Shown here: piece after piece, positions 52,936-61,202 of the stretch | Numbering within the stretch: position 1 is the stretch's first letter | How the letters are laid out: the number at the start of each line of letters is the position of its first letter | From: Shewanella sp. UCD-KL12 | GTDB taxonomy: Bacteria; Pseudomonadota; Gammaproteobacteria; Enterobacterales; Shewanellaceae | Direction of reading: 5' to 3' | Assembly (NCBI RefSeq): GCF_001957125.1 | Contig: NZ_MPHJ01000018.1 | Coordinates: forward strand, 1-64,000 | Length of the DNA: 64,000 nt | Position numbers and translations under genes: made by a program | The notes under the pieces: generated by a model | What the model saw: the letters and a program-made list of their open reading frames with translations, nothing else | Told to the model about the DNA's origin: nothing | Databases searched by the model: none

Positions 52936-54585
52936 CTAAAATTTACGATTCTTTGGTCTAGATCGCCATCCTACCAGCCAGAGAACTGCGCCGATGGCGA
53001 TGCAGCCATAAGAGGGCCATAGTGTAGCGTTTTGATTAAACAAAATAGTGCCACAGATCACTAAAACTGCCGAAGTGAGCAAAAGATAGTTACTTTTATG
53101 GGCTTTTTGTTGCTGTTTTAAGTAGCGCTCGAGCATCTGATTCTGGGATTTAACAAAATTCTTGCCCATTTTCAGATTGTCATACACCAGTTCTGGTAGC
53201 TCAGGCAGCTTGTCAGCCCAGTACGGCATCTCTTTTTTGATTTTTTTAGCCATGCCCTTGGGGCCAACCTGTTCTGACATCCACTCTTCAAGGAAAGGTT
53301 TGGCGGTCTTCCACAGATCGAGTTGTGGGTACAGTTGACGCCCCAATCCCTCAATATAGAGTAAGGTTTTTTCTAAAAGTACCAGTTGCGGTTGCACGAC
53401 CATATCAAAACGCCTTGCCGTTCTAAAGAGCTCAAGTAGCACATGGCCGAAAGATATCTCATCAAGTGGCTTGTTGAACATAGGCTCACAGACGACTTTA
53501 ACTGCTTGTTCAAAGGCACCGATATCTGTGTCTGGAGATACCCAGCCTGATTCAATATAGAGCTGAGCGATACGGCGGTAATCACGGTTGAAGAAAGCGA
53601 GGAAGTTTTCGGCTAAATAGCGTTTATCTTCTTCAGTGAGCGTGCCCATAATGCCGCAGTCTAGCCCTATATAGTAAGGGTCGTCAGGATGTTCGCGACT
53701 GACAAAAATATTGCCTGGGTGCATATCTGCATGGAAGAAGTTATCTCTAAATACTTGGGTGAAGAATAGCTCAACACCTCGTTCAGCGAGTACTTTAAGG
53801 TTGGTGCCTTGGGCCTTCAAAGCAGCCATATCAGACACTGGAATACCGTCGATACGCTCCATAACAATCAAGCGAGTAAAGCAGAGGTCTTCATACATAT
53901 AAGGAATGTAGAGTGAACCTGAATCTAAAAAGTTATTTCTAAGCTTTATTGCGTTGAGCGCTTCGAGTTTGAGGTTCAACTCACCTTCGATTGTGGTGCG
54001 GTAATCCTCGATGACTTCAGCTGGACGAAGTCTGTTGCCATGGCCTAATAATGTTTCTAAGAAGGCTGCAGCTTGGGACATTAATTGAATATCTGCGTGA
54101 ACCTGACTTTCAACATCTGGGCGTAGTACTTTTAGTACAATAGCTTCGCCATTAGATTTGAGTGTGGCGGTATGCACTTGTGAGATAGAGGCCGATGCTA
54201 AAGGAACATCGTCAAAATCATCAAAATAGGTATCGATGGTCGTGCCAAGCTCAGCTTCAATCATCTGGCGAGCGAGTGCTGAATCGAAGGGCGGAACCCT
54301 ATCTTGCAGCATGGCTAACTCTTCAGCCCACTCATCACTGAGTAGATCGCGTCTGGTCGAAAGCATCTGACCAAACTTGATATAAACTGGGCCAAGTTCC
54401 TGCATCGCAAGCTTTAATCGCTCGCCGCCGACTTTATCTTTGTGCTTATTTCTTATCCAGAAAAAGCAGCATCTAAGCAGTTGGAAGTACCAGGGAGTCA
54501 TTTTTGAGGGAATTAACTCGTCGAGCCCATAGTTTAGGGTGATCTTAATGACCTGATAAGCTCTTCTGATACTGGTTGCCGTCAT
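52936..54585 (-). CDS. ubiB: UbiB, ABC1/ADCK-like kinase family protein
   Basis: 549 residues. Needed for ubiquinone synthesis; an atypical protein-kinase-like ATPase. The KxGQ motif is in YIKFGQMLSTRRDLL, the Ala-rich loop in PLASASISQVHTA, and catalytic segments in FHADMHPGNIFV and GLDCGIMGTL. Two membrane segments lie at the C-terminus (about 500-545). It overlaps ubiJ by 4 bp. Confidence 0.97.
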   Translation of the reverse strand: MTATSIRRAYQVIKITLNYGLDELIPSKMTPWYFQLLRCCFFWIRNKHKDKVGGERLKLAMQELGPVYIKFGQMLSTRRDLLSDEWAEELAMLQDRVPPFDSALARQMIEAELGTTIDTYFDDFDDVPLASASISQVHTATLKSNGEAIVLKVLRPDVESQVHADIQLMSQAAAFLETLLGHGNRLRPAEVIEDYRTTIEGELNLKLEALNAIKLRNNFLDSGSLYIPYMYEDLCFTRLIVMERIDGIPVSDMAALKAQGTNLKVLAERGVELFFTQVFRDNFFHADMHPGNIFVSREHPDDPYYIGLDCGIMGTLTEEDKRYLAENFLAFFNRDYRRIAQLYIESGWVSPDTDIGAFEQAVKVVCEPMFNKPLDEISFGHVLLELFRTARRFDMVVQPQLVLLEKTLLYIEGLGRQLYPQLDLWKTAKPFLEEWMSEQVGPKGMAKKIKKEMPYWADKLPELPELVYDNLKMGKNFVKSQNQMLERYLKQQQKAHKSNYLLLTSAVLVICGTILFNQNATLWPSYGCIAIGAVLWLVGWRSRPKNRKF

Positions 54586-55205
54586 GTTTTAGTGCTAACC
54601 CTGTTTAATAGTTGATGGATCCGATTCTCTATGGCATCAACATCTGCCACTAGCTCTTCGATTCTATCACTTAAATAGATAAATTCGATTTTGTGAGGGG
54701 CTAACTTGTACTCTTCGGTGGTTAATTGACCTATATGTGAGCTGCTTTTGCTCAATACTTTAGTAATGTCTGCTTTAGCCTGTTTAACCCCTTGAGATAA
54801 GAGCTGAGTAGGGGCATCGCCAATATAGTTTGATAATGGCTCGGCGAAATCAAACTCTAGGTGCTGCAGATAATGACTAAAGGTTTGCAAGACGTTGAGA
54901 TCGCCTTCAATACTCAGTTTATCTTGTTTGATGAGCTCTGTGAGGTTCGCCCCTTCGGTGAGTTGGTAAAGGGTTGTTATATCGGCATTGACCTTAGTGG
55001 TTACGTCGCCATCATACTTACCAAGCACTTGAATTTCACGCGCAAAAACGAGATATAGAGGCCAGCTTAGCTGGCTCAATTGAATGCAGAGCACCTTTCC
55101 GTGGAGGGTACGTAATTTGGCATACTCCTCGGGAGACTGAGAGACTGCTTTACTTAAGGCTGTCTCTAACCCTGCGCTGAGTAGTAATGCCATTTCACGT
55201 TTCAT
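54582..55205 (-). CDS. ubiJ: UbiJ, SCP2-domain ubiquinone biosynthesis factor
   Basis: 207 residues. An SCP2-like lipid-binding domain occupies the N-terminal half and helical segments the C-terminal half, ending in a short coiled coil (DVDAIENRIHQLLNRV). It scaffolds the soluble Ubi complex in E. coli. It is located between ubiE and ubiB as expected. Confidence 0.93.
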   Translation of the reverse strand: MKREMALLLSAGLETALSKAVSQSPEEYAKLRTLHGKVLCIQLSQLSWPLYLVFAREIQVLGKYDGDVTTKVNADITTLYQLTEGANLTELIKQDKLSIEGDLNVLQTFSHYLQHLEFDFAEPLSNYIGDAPTQLLSQGVKQAKADITKVLSKSSSHIGQLTTEEYKLAPHKIEFIYLSDRIEELVADVDAIENRIHQLLNRVSTKT

Positions 55206-55268
55206 AAGTAATCCAATAACTTAATCAGTACCGTTTATTGTGTAATTCGATCTTACAGCAAAACAGCG

Positions 55269-56024
55269 TTAAAACTTATAACCTTTATGCAGCGCAACAA
55301 CGCCGTCTGTCATGTTGGTATATTCAACTTGTTCGAAACCAGCCGTCTGCATCATGCCCTTCAGTGTTTCTTGGTCTGGGTGCATACGGATTGATTCAGC
55401 AAGGTATTCGTAGCTGTCAGCGTCTTGAGTGATCAGTGCGCCCATTTTTGGCATCACTTTGAAGCTATAGAGATCATAAATCTTGCGCATCACTTCATGC
55501 TTTGGTTTTGAAAACTCAAGTACCAGTAACTTTCCACCAGGCTTAAGCACGCGAAGCATTGAACTGATCGCAGCATCTTTATCGGTTACATTACGTAAGC
55601 CGAAAGCGATAGTGATGATATCGAAGTGGTTATCTGGAAATGGCAGTGCTTCAGCATTAGCTTGCACATAGTTCACATTGCCTACAATGCCTTTATCTCT
55701 TAGCTTTTCACGGCCAACTTTTAACATTGAATCATTGATATCAGCCAGAGTAACTTGGCCTCTATCACCGACAAGGTGAGAGAATTTAGCCGTAAGGTCG
55801 CCTGTACCGCCTGCTAGGTCTAACACTTTCATGCCTGGACGTGCGCCAGCACTTTCGATAGTGAAACGTTTCCACATGCGGTGGATACCAAAGGACATGA
55901 CATCATTCATAATGTCGTATTTGGCTGCAACAGAATGAAATACACCAGCGACCATATCAGCCTTCTGCTCTGTTTCAACTGTTTTATAACCGAAATGGGT
56001 ACTGTTTTCTGTGCCCTGTGACAT
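55269..56024 (-). CDS. ubiE: UbiE, demethylmenaquinone/ubiquinone C-methyltransferase
   Basis: 251 residues, exactly the E. coli length. SAM-dependent C-methylation in ubiquinone and menaquinone synthesis. Motif I is VLDLAGGTGDLTAKF; the UbiE signatures YDIMNDVMSFGIHRMWK and ITIAFGLRNVTDKD are present. The frame has 26 extra codons upstream, but homology starts at MSQGTENSTHFGYKTV. First gene of the ubiEJB-tatABC series; menaquinone also links it to the fumarate reductase. Confidence 0.97.
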   Translation of the reverse strand: MSQGTENSTHFGYKTVETEQKADMVAGVFHSVAAKYDIMNDVMSFGIHRMWKRFTIESAGARPGMKVLDLAGGTGDLTAKFSHLVGDRGQVTLADINDSMLKVGREKLRDKGIVGNVNYVQANAEALPFPDNHFDIITIAFGLRNVTDKDAAISSMLRVLKPGGKLLVLEFSKPKHEVMRKIYDLYSFKVMPKMGALITQDADSYEYLAESIRMHPDQETLKGMMQTAGFEQVEYTNMTDGVVALHKGYKF

Positions 56025-56196
56025 CTCTATAATCCTATCTCTGCAATCGTTACGAGCGAGTGTAAGCCATTCATTCAAGTTGCAGAATCTTTCATCAAGC
56101 ACATTGTGATCGATGTTAGTTATCTGGACTTGGAATTGTTGAAAATGCGTGTTAGCGCAGGCTTTCGCAAATTTGACTGCGCATTACATCACAATA

Positions 56197-56596
56197 TTAG
56201 CCATTGGTGAATAGTCGCCAAGAAATATAACTTATCCAGTGTGCTTCGAAGATGCGCAGGCTTTTACATAATTTACCTTCACAGGACGTTAGCCAATGGT
56301 GAATAGTGGTAGGGAAATATAACTTATCGAGTGTGCTTCGAAGATGCGCAGGCTTTTACATAATTTACCTTCACGGGACGTTAGCCAATGGTGAATAGTG
56401 GTAGGGAAATAAAACTTATCCAGTGTACTTCGAAGATGCGCAGGCTTTTACATAATTTACTCTCACAAGCATTAGCCATTGGTGAATAGTCGCCAAGAAA
56501 TATAACTTATCGAGTGTCTTTCGAAGATGCGCAGGCGCATACATGATTTACCTTCACAGGGCGTTAGCCAATGGTGAATAGTGGCAGGGAAATATA
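56197..56596. repeat. 92-bp tandem repeat array, about 4.4 copies
   Basis: Units start TTAGCC at 56197, 56289, 56381, 56472 and 56564 (steps 92, 92, 91, 92). Each unit holds CCATTGG or CCAATGG, GGTGAATAGT, the palindrome CTTCGAAG and GATGCGCAGG. Units 1 and 4 share CCATTGG with TCGCCAAG; units 2, 3 and 5 share CCAATGG with TGG(T/C)AGGG. No open frame is kept through the array. Confidence 0.95.
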
Positions 56597-56613
56597 GGCT
56601 CTAGGTATTAGAA

Positions 56614-56637
56614 CCTAAAACCTAAAACCTAAAACCT
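56614..56637. repeat. Heptamer array (CCTAAAA)3.4
   Basis: Three perfect CCTAAAA units plus CCT, 23 bp after the stop of the leftward arginase-family gene. Confidence 0.9.
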
Positions 56638-56660
56638 TCTAACACCCAAGCCTAAAATCT

Positions 56661-57704
56661 CTATCCTATCTGCTGTGCCTGCATTCGCCCTTGTATATAG
56701 GCATAAATGAGCTCGCTGATGCTTTGGCCTGTTTCTCTATAGCCTGCGTTAGTGCCTGCAACGTGGCAGCTTGGTGCAGCCTCCGCTAAGTGAAGGTAGG
56801 CACAAGGAGTGTTGCTAGCGACTGAATGTACGTAATGTAAGGCGTCGAGCAAGGGAATACCGGCTGCGGTGGATGCGCTGCTTGGCATGTTGGTGATTGA
56901 ATCGAGATCTAATTCAAGCGCAACGGGCAATTGGCTGTCATTGAGCTTAGTGGTGATATCACTGAGTACATCGGATAGACTCATCTCACGGCGTATCCAG
57001 ATCGATTGCAATGTGTGCCAATGGCCACCAAAAGCCGTTAATTGCTCCAATGTCTCTTCACTGTTTTTTAGCTCATGCATGCCAAGCACATGGTAATAAC
57101 CCAAAGCGCCACTGGCTGCGGCATAGCTAAACCCATTACCGCTATGACGACCTTCGCGTGGTCGAAAGTCTGAGTGTGGGTCTAAGTTAACCGCTGCTAC
57201 TTTCTTGCTATGAACTTGCTTGACCGACATCAATAAACCGTAGGCGTTGTTATGCCCGCCACCAATTACAATTGGCTCAAGCCCTGCCTTAATCACTTGG
57301 CTAGCGATTTCAATGACACGTGTATCGAGCAATTCAACATTTGCGCGTAACTCTTCAGTACTGGCACTTTCTGCAAGTTGCAGATCTGAGGTTTTTATCT
57401 GCCCAAGGACTATGCATTCTTTACCATTGAAAAATCGGTTCGACTGAAGGTTTAAAAATTGTGACATGGCAGATTCGAATGCGTCAGTTGCACCGCCGCG
57501 ACCAAGATTGGCTCTGGGGCCAATATCTTCCCCTATGCCTATAATTGCAAATCTGGCTTGAGCACTTTTTGCAGATTGAAGCGCATCGGAAAGGTGCGCG
57601 TTACTGCTATTTAAAAGTACTGTTTGCGCGAGCTTAGTTTCACCGTCTCGTGTAGCGATAAGCTGCTGGCAATCTTCAGCGGTAAAAGGGGTGAGAAACT
57701 GCAT
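56661..57704 (-). CDS. Arginase-family hydrolase, probable formimidoylglutamase
   Basis: 347 residues. Ureohydrolase fold with a di-manganese centre: ligands in IGGGHNNAYG, NLDPHSDFRPREG and ALELDLDSIT. The pattern ILGxGEDIGPRANLGRGGA and the lack of the arginase SxDxDxxDP end favour formimidoylglutamase (HutG) over arginase or agmatinase. No other histidine-degradation gene is adjacent, so the substrate is not certain. Confidence 0.82.
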   Translation of the reverse strand: MQFLTPFTAEDCQQLIATRDGETKLAQTVLLNSSNAHLSDALQSAKSAQARFAIIGIGEDIGPRANLGRGGATDAFESAMSQFLNLQSNRFFNGKECIVLGQIKTSDLQLAESASTEELRANVELLDTRVIEIASQVIKAGLEPIVIGGGHNNAYGLLMSVKQVHSKKVAAVNLDPHSDFRPREGRHSGNGFSYAAASGALGYYHVLGMHELKNSEETLEQLTAFGGHWHTLQSIWIRREMSLSDVLSDITTKLNDSQLPVALELDLDSITNMPSSASTAAGIPLLDALHYVHSVASNTPCAYLHLAEAAPSCHVAGTNAGYRETGQSISELIYAYIQGRMQAQQIG

Positions 57705-57803
57705 AGTGATTCGATTCTTATTTTATGATGCTTTGAGACATTGTGGCTTAATCTGGGAGTGAATGGCAATGACTGATAAAAAGTCGCAGTGAGCTGAAAA
57801 ATG

Positions 57804-57830
57804 AAAAAGATGACGCTGAGGTCATCTTTC
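57804..57830 (-). terminator. Terminator after rraA
   Basis: Stem AAAGATGAC / GTCATCTTT with a 6-nt loop; T-rich tail when read leftward. Confidence 0.88.
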
Positions 57831-57873
57831 TATGGTTATTGTTGAAGCTAAGCTTATCGCTCTAACGCCCAGC

Positions 57874-58359
57874 TTAATCGATATCTAAAGGCTCTGGCGA
57901 AAGGATAATACCTGTATTGTCAGCATAAACATGATCTAGCGGTAGGAAGGTAACACCGCCAAAGTTGACAGGAATTTCTAATTCACCAATTGAATTACTA
58001 TCAGCACCAACAGGAATTGAAGCTAAAGCTTGGATACCGATATCTAGATCTTCTAATGCGTCTACGTCTCTGACTGAACCATAAACGATGATCCCTTCCC
58101 ATTTATTATCAACGGCGACTTGAGCAATTGAGGAATCAAGAAGTGCGCGTCTAAGCGAACCACCGCCATCAATGAGAAGGACTCTACCTTCGCCATCTTG
58201 CTGGAGGGCTTCTGCAATCAGGCCATTATCTTCGAAGCATTTGATAGTACTAATTGAGCCACCAAAAGAGCTACAACCACCATAATTGCTAAACATCGGC
58301 TCGACGACATCGACGACATCGATGTAATTATCGCAAAGTTCAGATGTGTTGTATTCCAT
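57874..58359 (-). CDS. rraA: Regulator of ribonuclease activity A
   Basis: 161 residues, the E. coli length. It binds and inhibits RNase E. The whole chain follows E. coli RraA (YNTSELCDNY, VVEPMFSNYGG, CFEDNGLIAEAL, LIDGGGSLRRAL, DLDIGIQALASIPVGA, YADNTGIILSPEPLDI). AGGAG seven bases before the ATG at 58359 fixes the start against two upstream candidates. Confidence 0.97.
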   Translation of the reverse strand: MEYNTSELCDNYIDVVDVVEPMFSNYGGCSSFGGSISTIKCFEDNGLIAEALQQDGEGRVLLIDGGGSLRRALLDSSIAQVAVDNKWEGIIVYGSVRDVDALEDLDIGIQALASIPVGADSNSIGELEIPVNFGGVTFLPLDHVYADNTGIILSPEPLDID

Positions 58360-58694
58360 AGTCATACTCCTAAGATCGATATTGTGCAGGGCATAGATGC
58401 ACAAAAAATTGAGATAACGCCAGTATATAAGGGATTAATAAAAAGAAAAGTGTTATCAATCACGCAATTGTAGATAAATAGCCTGATAACTATTTTGTAG
58501 TAAATTTTCTAGTTCTGCTGATTAATTCATCGTGAAATATGATGTGGGTCATTAAATGACGTATTTTTATTACATGTTGTTCGTAAGTTTGTTAGCATAT
58601 ACGCAGATTTGATTAACTTAACTTTAACTTTGCTTTAGGGGCACGGACCCCCCAATTAGCTTATGGATGGCAGAGGGCCTGAAAAAGGTGCCTT
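58360..58694. promoter_or_regulatory. Divergent spacer rraA / small membrane protein gene
   Basis: 335 bp, AT-rich, with the promoters of both genes. A small GC hairpin (GGGG-CACGGA-CCCC, 58638-58651) lies 44 bp before the rightward gene. No known riboswitch could be assigned. Confidence 0.45.
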
Positions 58695-58943
58695 ATGGAA
58701 GCTTCAAACACGATTGAACTGATTGGTTATTCTGCATCAATAATGGTAGCAATATCACTAATGATGAAAGATATCACTTGGCTTAGATGTCTAAACTTTA
58801 CAGGGTGTACGCTATTTGTCATTTATGGGGTCTACATTTCAGCTTGGCCTGTTGCTGGCATGAATGCATTTGTAGCTTGTATCAACATCTATCATCTGAT
58901 CAAAATATACCGAACTAAATCTCAGCAGCCCGTAACTGCATAA
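58695..58943 (+). CDS. Small membrane protein, YgjV/SemiSWEET-like
   Basis: 82 residues with three predicted membrane helices (about 6-24, 30-48, 52-70). The pattern IGYSASIMVAISLMMKDITWLR followed by LNFTGCTLFVIYGV resembles the three-helix module of YgjV and SemiSWEET proteins, which in SemiSWEETs dimerises to move sugars. Substrate unknown. AAGG six bases before the ATG supports translation. Confidence 0.75.
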   Translation: MEASNTIELIGYSASIMVAISLMMKDITWLRCLNFTGCTLFVIYGVYISAWPVAGMNAFVACINIYHLIKIYRTKSQQPVTA

Positions 58944-59000
58944 TTTGCCGTTTACCCCTGCTGATTGATACTTAATATCGAATGATATTAGGTGGACTGA

Positions 59001-59044
59001 GTGTCATAAAAGCTTAGACAGCTTGTCACTTGGTTGTCATGACA
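59001..59044 (+). promoter_or_regulatory. Pho-box-like phased 11-bp repeats
   Basis: GTGTCAT at 59001, TTGTCAC at 59023 and TTGTCAT at 59034: the last two are exactly 11 bp apart, and the first is 22 bp before them, the phasing of PhoB sites (consensus CTGTCAT in 11-bp steps). The expected fourth half-site at 59012 is degenerate. The array ends about 50 bp before the PAP2 gene. Confidence 0.55.
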
Positions 59045-59091
59045 CTTTTTTAGGCTTCTCATTAGCATACCGGCTGATGAGGAGCCTTTTT

Positions 59092-59652
59092 ATGTTTAGT
59101 CGCTTAGTAAGATTTGATCGACAGGTATTCTTGCAAGTTTTTGAGCGCTCCCAAGGGAGGGCCAGTCTGATTGTTGCTAGGCAAATATCAAGAAGTGGTG
59201 ACGGTCCATTTTACCTGTTACTCGTGTTGACCTTACTAATATGCAGCGATAAAGGGTCAAGCTTATTTAGTTTGGTTTTATCTGCTTTTCTTATCGAGCT
59301 TCCCCTCTATTTATTGCTAAAAAATGTCATTAAACGCACTCGACCGTGCCATTTATACCTAATGGCTAATGACAAGGTTAACCCTACCGCCTCGGCAACA
59401 TTAACTGTTCAAACACAATTTGAACCTTCTGATAAGTTTAGTCTCCCCTCGGGACATACTGCCGCCGCATTCCTAGTTGCAAGCTCAATTCACCTGGTAT
59501 ATCCAGATTATTCATATATCGCTTTTGTTTGGGGCGCAATGATTGGTCTTTCGCGTATCGCCTTAGGCGTTCACTACCCCTTGGACATTTTAGCTGGGAT
59601 CATTTTGGGAGTTAGCTCAGTGACAGTTGTCGCCAATATTGTGGGCTATTAA
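59092..59652 (+). CDS. PAP2-family membrane phosphatase
   Basis: 186 residues, about five membrane segments. The three phosphatase motifs are KNVIKRTRPC, SLPSGHTAAAF and SRIALGVHYPLDILAG. It would hydrolyse a lipid phosphate (phosphatidate, PgP or undecaprenyl pyrophosphate). GAGGAG seven bases before the ATG at 59092 sets the start; the frame continues upstream through the Pho-box-like array without support. It is followed after 33 bp by a glycosyltransferase gene. Confidence 0.9.
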   Translation: MFSRLVRFDRQVFLQVFERSQGRASLIVARQISRSGDGPFYLLLVLTLLICSDKGSSLFSLVLSAFLIELPLYLLLKNVIKRTRPCHLYLMANDKVNPTASATLTVQTQFEPSDKFSLPSGHTAAAFLVASSIHLVYPDYSYIAFVWGAMIGLSRIALGVHYPLDILAGIILGVSSVTVVANIVGY

Positions 59653-59685
59653 TCCGTTTTGCTTAACCGAATAGATGGAGTAAGT

Positions 59686-60738
59686 ATGAGAATTCTTTAT
59701 GGGATCCAAGGAACTGGCAACGGACATTTGAGTCGAGCGCGTGTTATGGCAAAGTCACTGCAGGAAGCAGAGGTTCATGTTGACTTCTTTTTTTCTGGCC
59801 GGTGTCAGAGTCAGTTTTTCGATATGCAGTGTTTTGGTGAATACCAGGTCGAAGCTGGCCTTACATTTGCTACACAACATGGGCGTGTGAGTCGAGCTAA
59901 AACGGCTTGGAAAAATTCAGTTCCATCTTTACTTAGCGATATCCATTCATTGGATCTTAGTGGTTACGATCTCGTGCTAAATGACTTTGAGCCTGTGTCA
60001 GCTTGGGCGGCAAAGTTGCAAGGTGTGCCTTCGATAGGAATAAGCCACCAAGCTGCGCTAAAACATGCTGTACCTAAGGCTGGTGAAAGCTGGTTTAATG
60101 ATGCCTTATTAAACTATTTTGCACCTGTTGATATTTCACTTGGGTGTCATTGGCATCACTTTGGTTTTGATATTTTGCCACCTTTCGTAGAGGTTGAACC
60201 TGCTATTTCAAACAATGCTCATGAGATAGTGGTCTACCTTCCTTTTGAAGATGCCGATGCGATAGTTTCTTTGTTAGCGCCTTTCACTGACTATCGCTTT
60301 TACATTTACCATGGTGATAAACCTACACTTCAATGTCCTGAACATATTATTTGGTCAGGCTTCAATCGCGAAGGCTTTAAGTTGAGATTATCTAGCTGTG
60401 GTGGTGTTATTAGCAGTGCTGGTTTTGAACTCGCAAGTGAAGCACTAACATTAGGCAAGAAGCTATTAGTCAAACCGCTGCAAGGGCAGTTTGAACAGTT
60501 ATCAAACGTTGCTGCCTTGGAGCTGTTAGGGGCTGCAGAAACGATGGCATCACTCGACAATGAAGCTTTACGTAGATGGCTAAAATCAGCGGCTCCTGAG
60601 CCCATCCATTATCCACAAGTGGGCGATGCATTAGTCAAGTGGTTGCTATCAGGTGAGTGGCACACAGGAGATAAGCTTTGTCGTCAGCTATGGAATGAGG
60701 TGGAACTGCCTCAAAGTTGGCAGAGAAAGAGCCCTTAA
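59686..60738 (+). CDS. Glycosyltransferase of the MJ1255/VC2487 type
   Basis: 350 residues, GT-B fold. The N-terminus ILYGIQGTGNGHLSRARVMA is the Gly-rich sugar-nucleotide enzyme start, and the C-terminal half has SSCGGVISSAGFELASEALTLGKKLLVKPLQGQFEQ, the donor-binding region of family-28-like enzymes. The acceptor is unknown; the neighbouring lipid phosphatase hints at a lipid. GGAG five bases before the ATG at 59686 sets the start. Confidence 0.88.
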   Translation: MRILYGIQGTGNGHLSRARVMAKSLQEAEVHVDFFFSGRCQSQFFDMQCFGEYQVEAGLTFATQHGRVSRAKTAWKNSVPSLLSDIHSLDLSGYDLVLNDFEPVSAWAAKLQGVPSIGISHQAALKHAVPKAGESWFNDALLNYFAPVDISLGCHWHHFGFDILPPFVEVEPAISNNAHEIVVYLPFEDADAIVSLLAPFTDYRFYIYHGDKPTLQCPEHIIWSGFNREGFKLRLSSCGGVISSAGFELASEALTLGKKLLVKPLQGQFEQLSNVAALELLGAAETMASLDNEALRRWLKSAAPEPIHYPQVGDALVKWLLSGEWHTGDKLCRQLWNEVELPQSWQRKSP

Positions 60739-60759
60739 GGGGACTCTTCCCCTATTTTT
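60738..60759 (+). terminator. Terminator after the glycosyltransferase gene
   Basis: Stem AGGGG / CCCCT with a 6-nt loop and five T. It begins within the stop codon. Confidence 0.75.
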
Positions 60760-61202
60760 AAATAAACAGGCTTCAAATGAAGCTTGATTACATTTTTGTT
60801 TTAGCTTTTAGCTGATTCGGTATTGGGAGTTGTGATCTGACCTATCATCACATTTCTGCCCGAAAACGAGTTACTACAAGTAAGCTCAAATCGAAGAGGT
60901 AGCGCTCTCGAAACCAAAGCCGGTGTAAACGCTGTTGCGACCTACGACAGCATGGATGCTGTCGTAGAGACTATAGGGACATACTTGCGGCGTGTCGCAG
61001 AAGTGTTTGCACATAAGCCCACGGCAGGTGATAGGTAACAATTCAATATTGGTATGCAAAATACTGCCAAGTACCAATAACCCCCAATGATGAAATAAAA
61101 ATATTTAAGCAACTTGTTATTCGACAAGCACATCAACCTCTAGGTTTCGTTTGGCTAACTTGCTACTCTCCATCTTAAGTGAGTAAATCAAAGGAATGAA
61201 AC
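60760..61202. other. Spacer with palindromic repeat and split dyad
   Basis: About 440 bp, no gene. It holds the dyad TGTGAT-N10-ATCACA (60831-60852) and the hairpin at 60942-60967. The right end should carry the promoter of the HEPN-like gene. Confidence 0.6.
60942..60967. repeat. Palindromic hairpin CTACGACAGCA-TGGA-TGCTGTCGTAG
   Basis: An 11-bp perfect stem with loop TGGA. It looks like an intergenic palindromic repeat unit; the hairpin at 30827-30842 has the complementary loop TCCA. Confidence 0.85.

Larger units (their letters stand above)
56025..56660. other. Repeat-bearing region upstream of ubiE
   Basis: About 636 bp with no gene. The first 170 bp should hold the ubiE promoter (reading left). 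The rest is the 92-bp tandem array and a heptamer tract. Confidence 0.7.

Noticed and set aside
56197..56596. CRISPR array
   Set aside because: The 92-bp units are near-identical throughout, with no short repeats alternating with unique spacers, and no cas genes are present.
56661..57704. Arginase or agmatinase for the ureohydrolase
   Set aside because: The third metal motif reads DLDSIT rather than DxDxxDP, which fits formimidoylglutamase-like members better; kept as probable only.
58638..58695. Guanidine-II (mini-ykkC) riboswitch before a small membrane protein
   Set aside because: The hairpin GGGG-CACGGA-CCCC has an ACGG-like loop, but the second required hairpin with an ACGR loop is missing and the downstream protein is not an SMR exporter.
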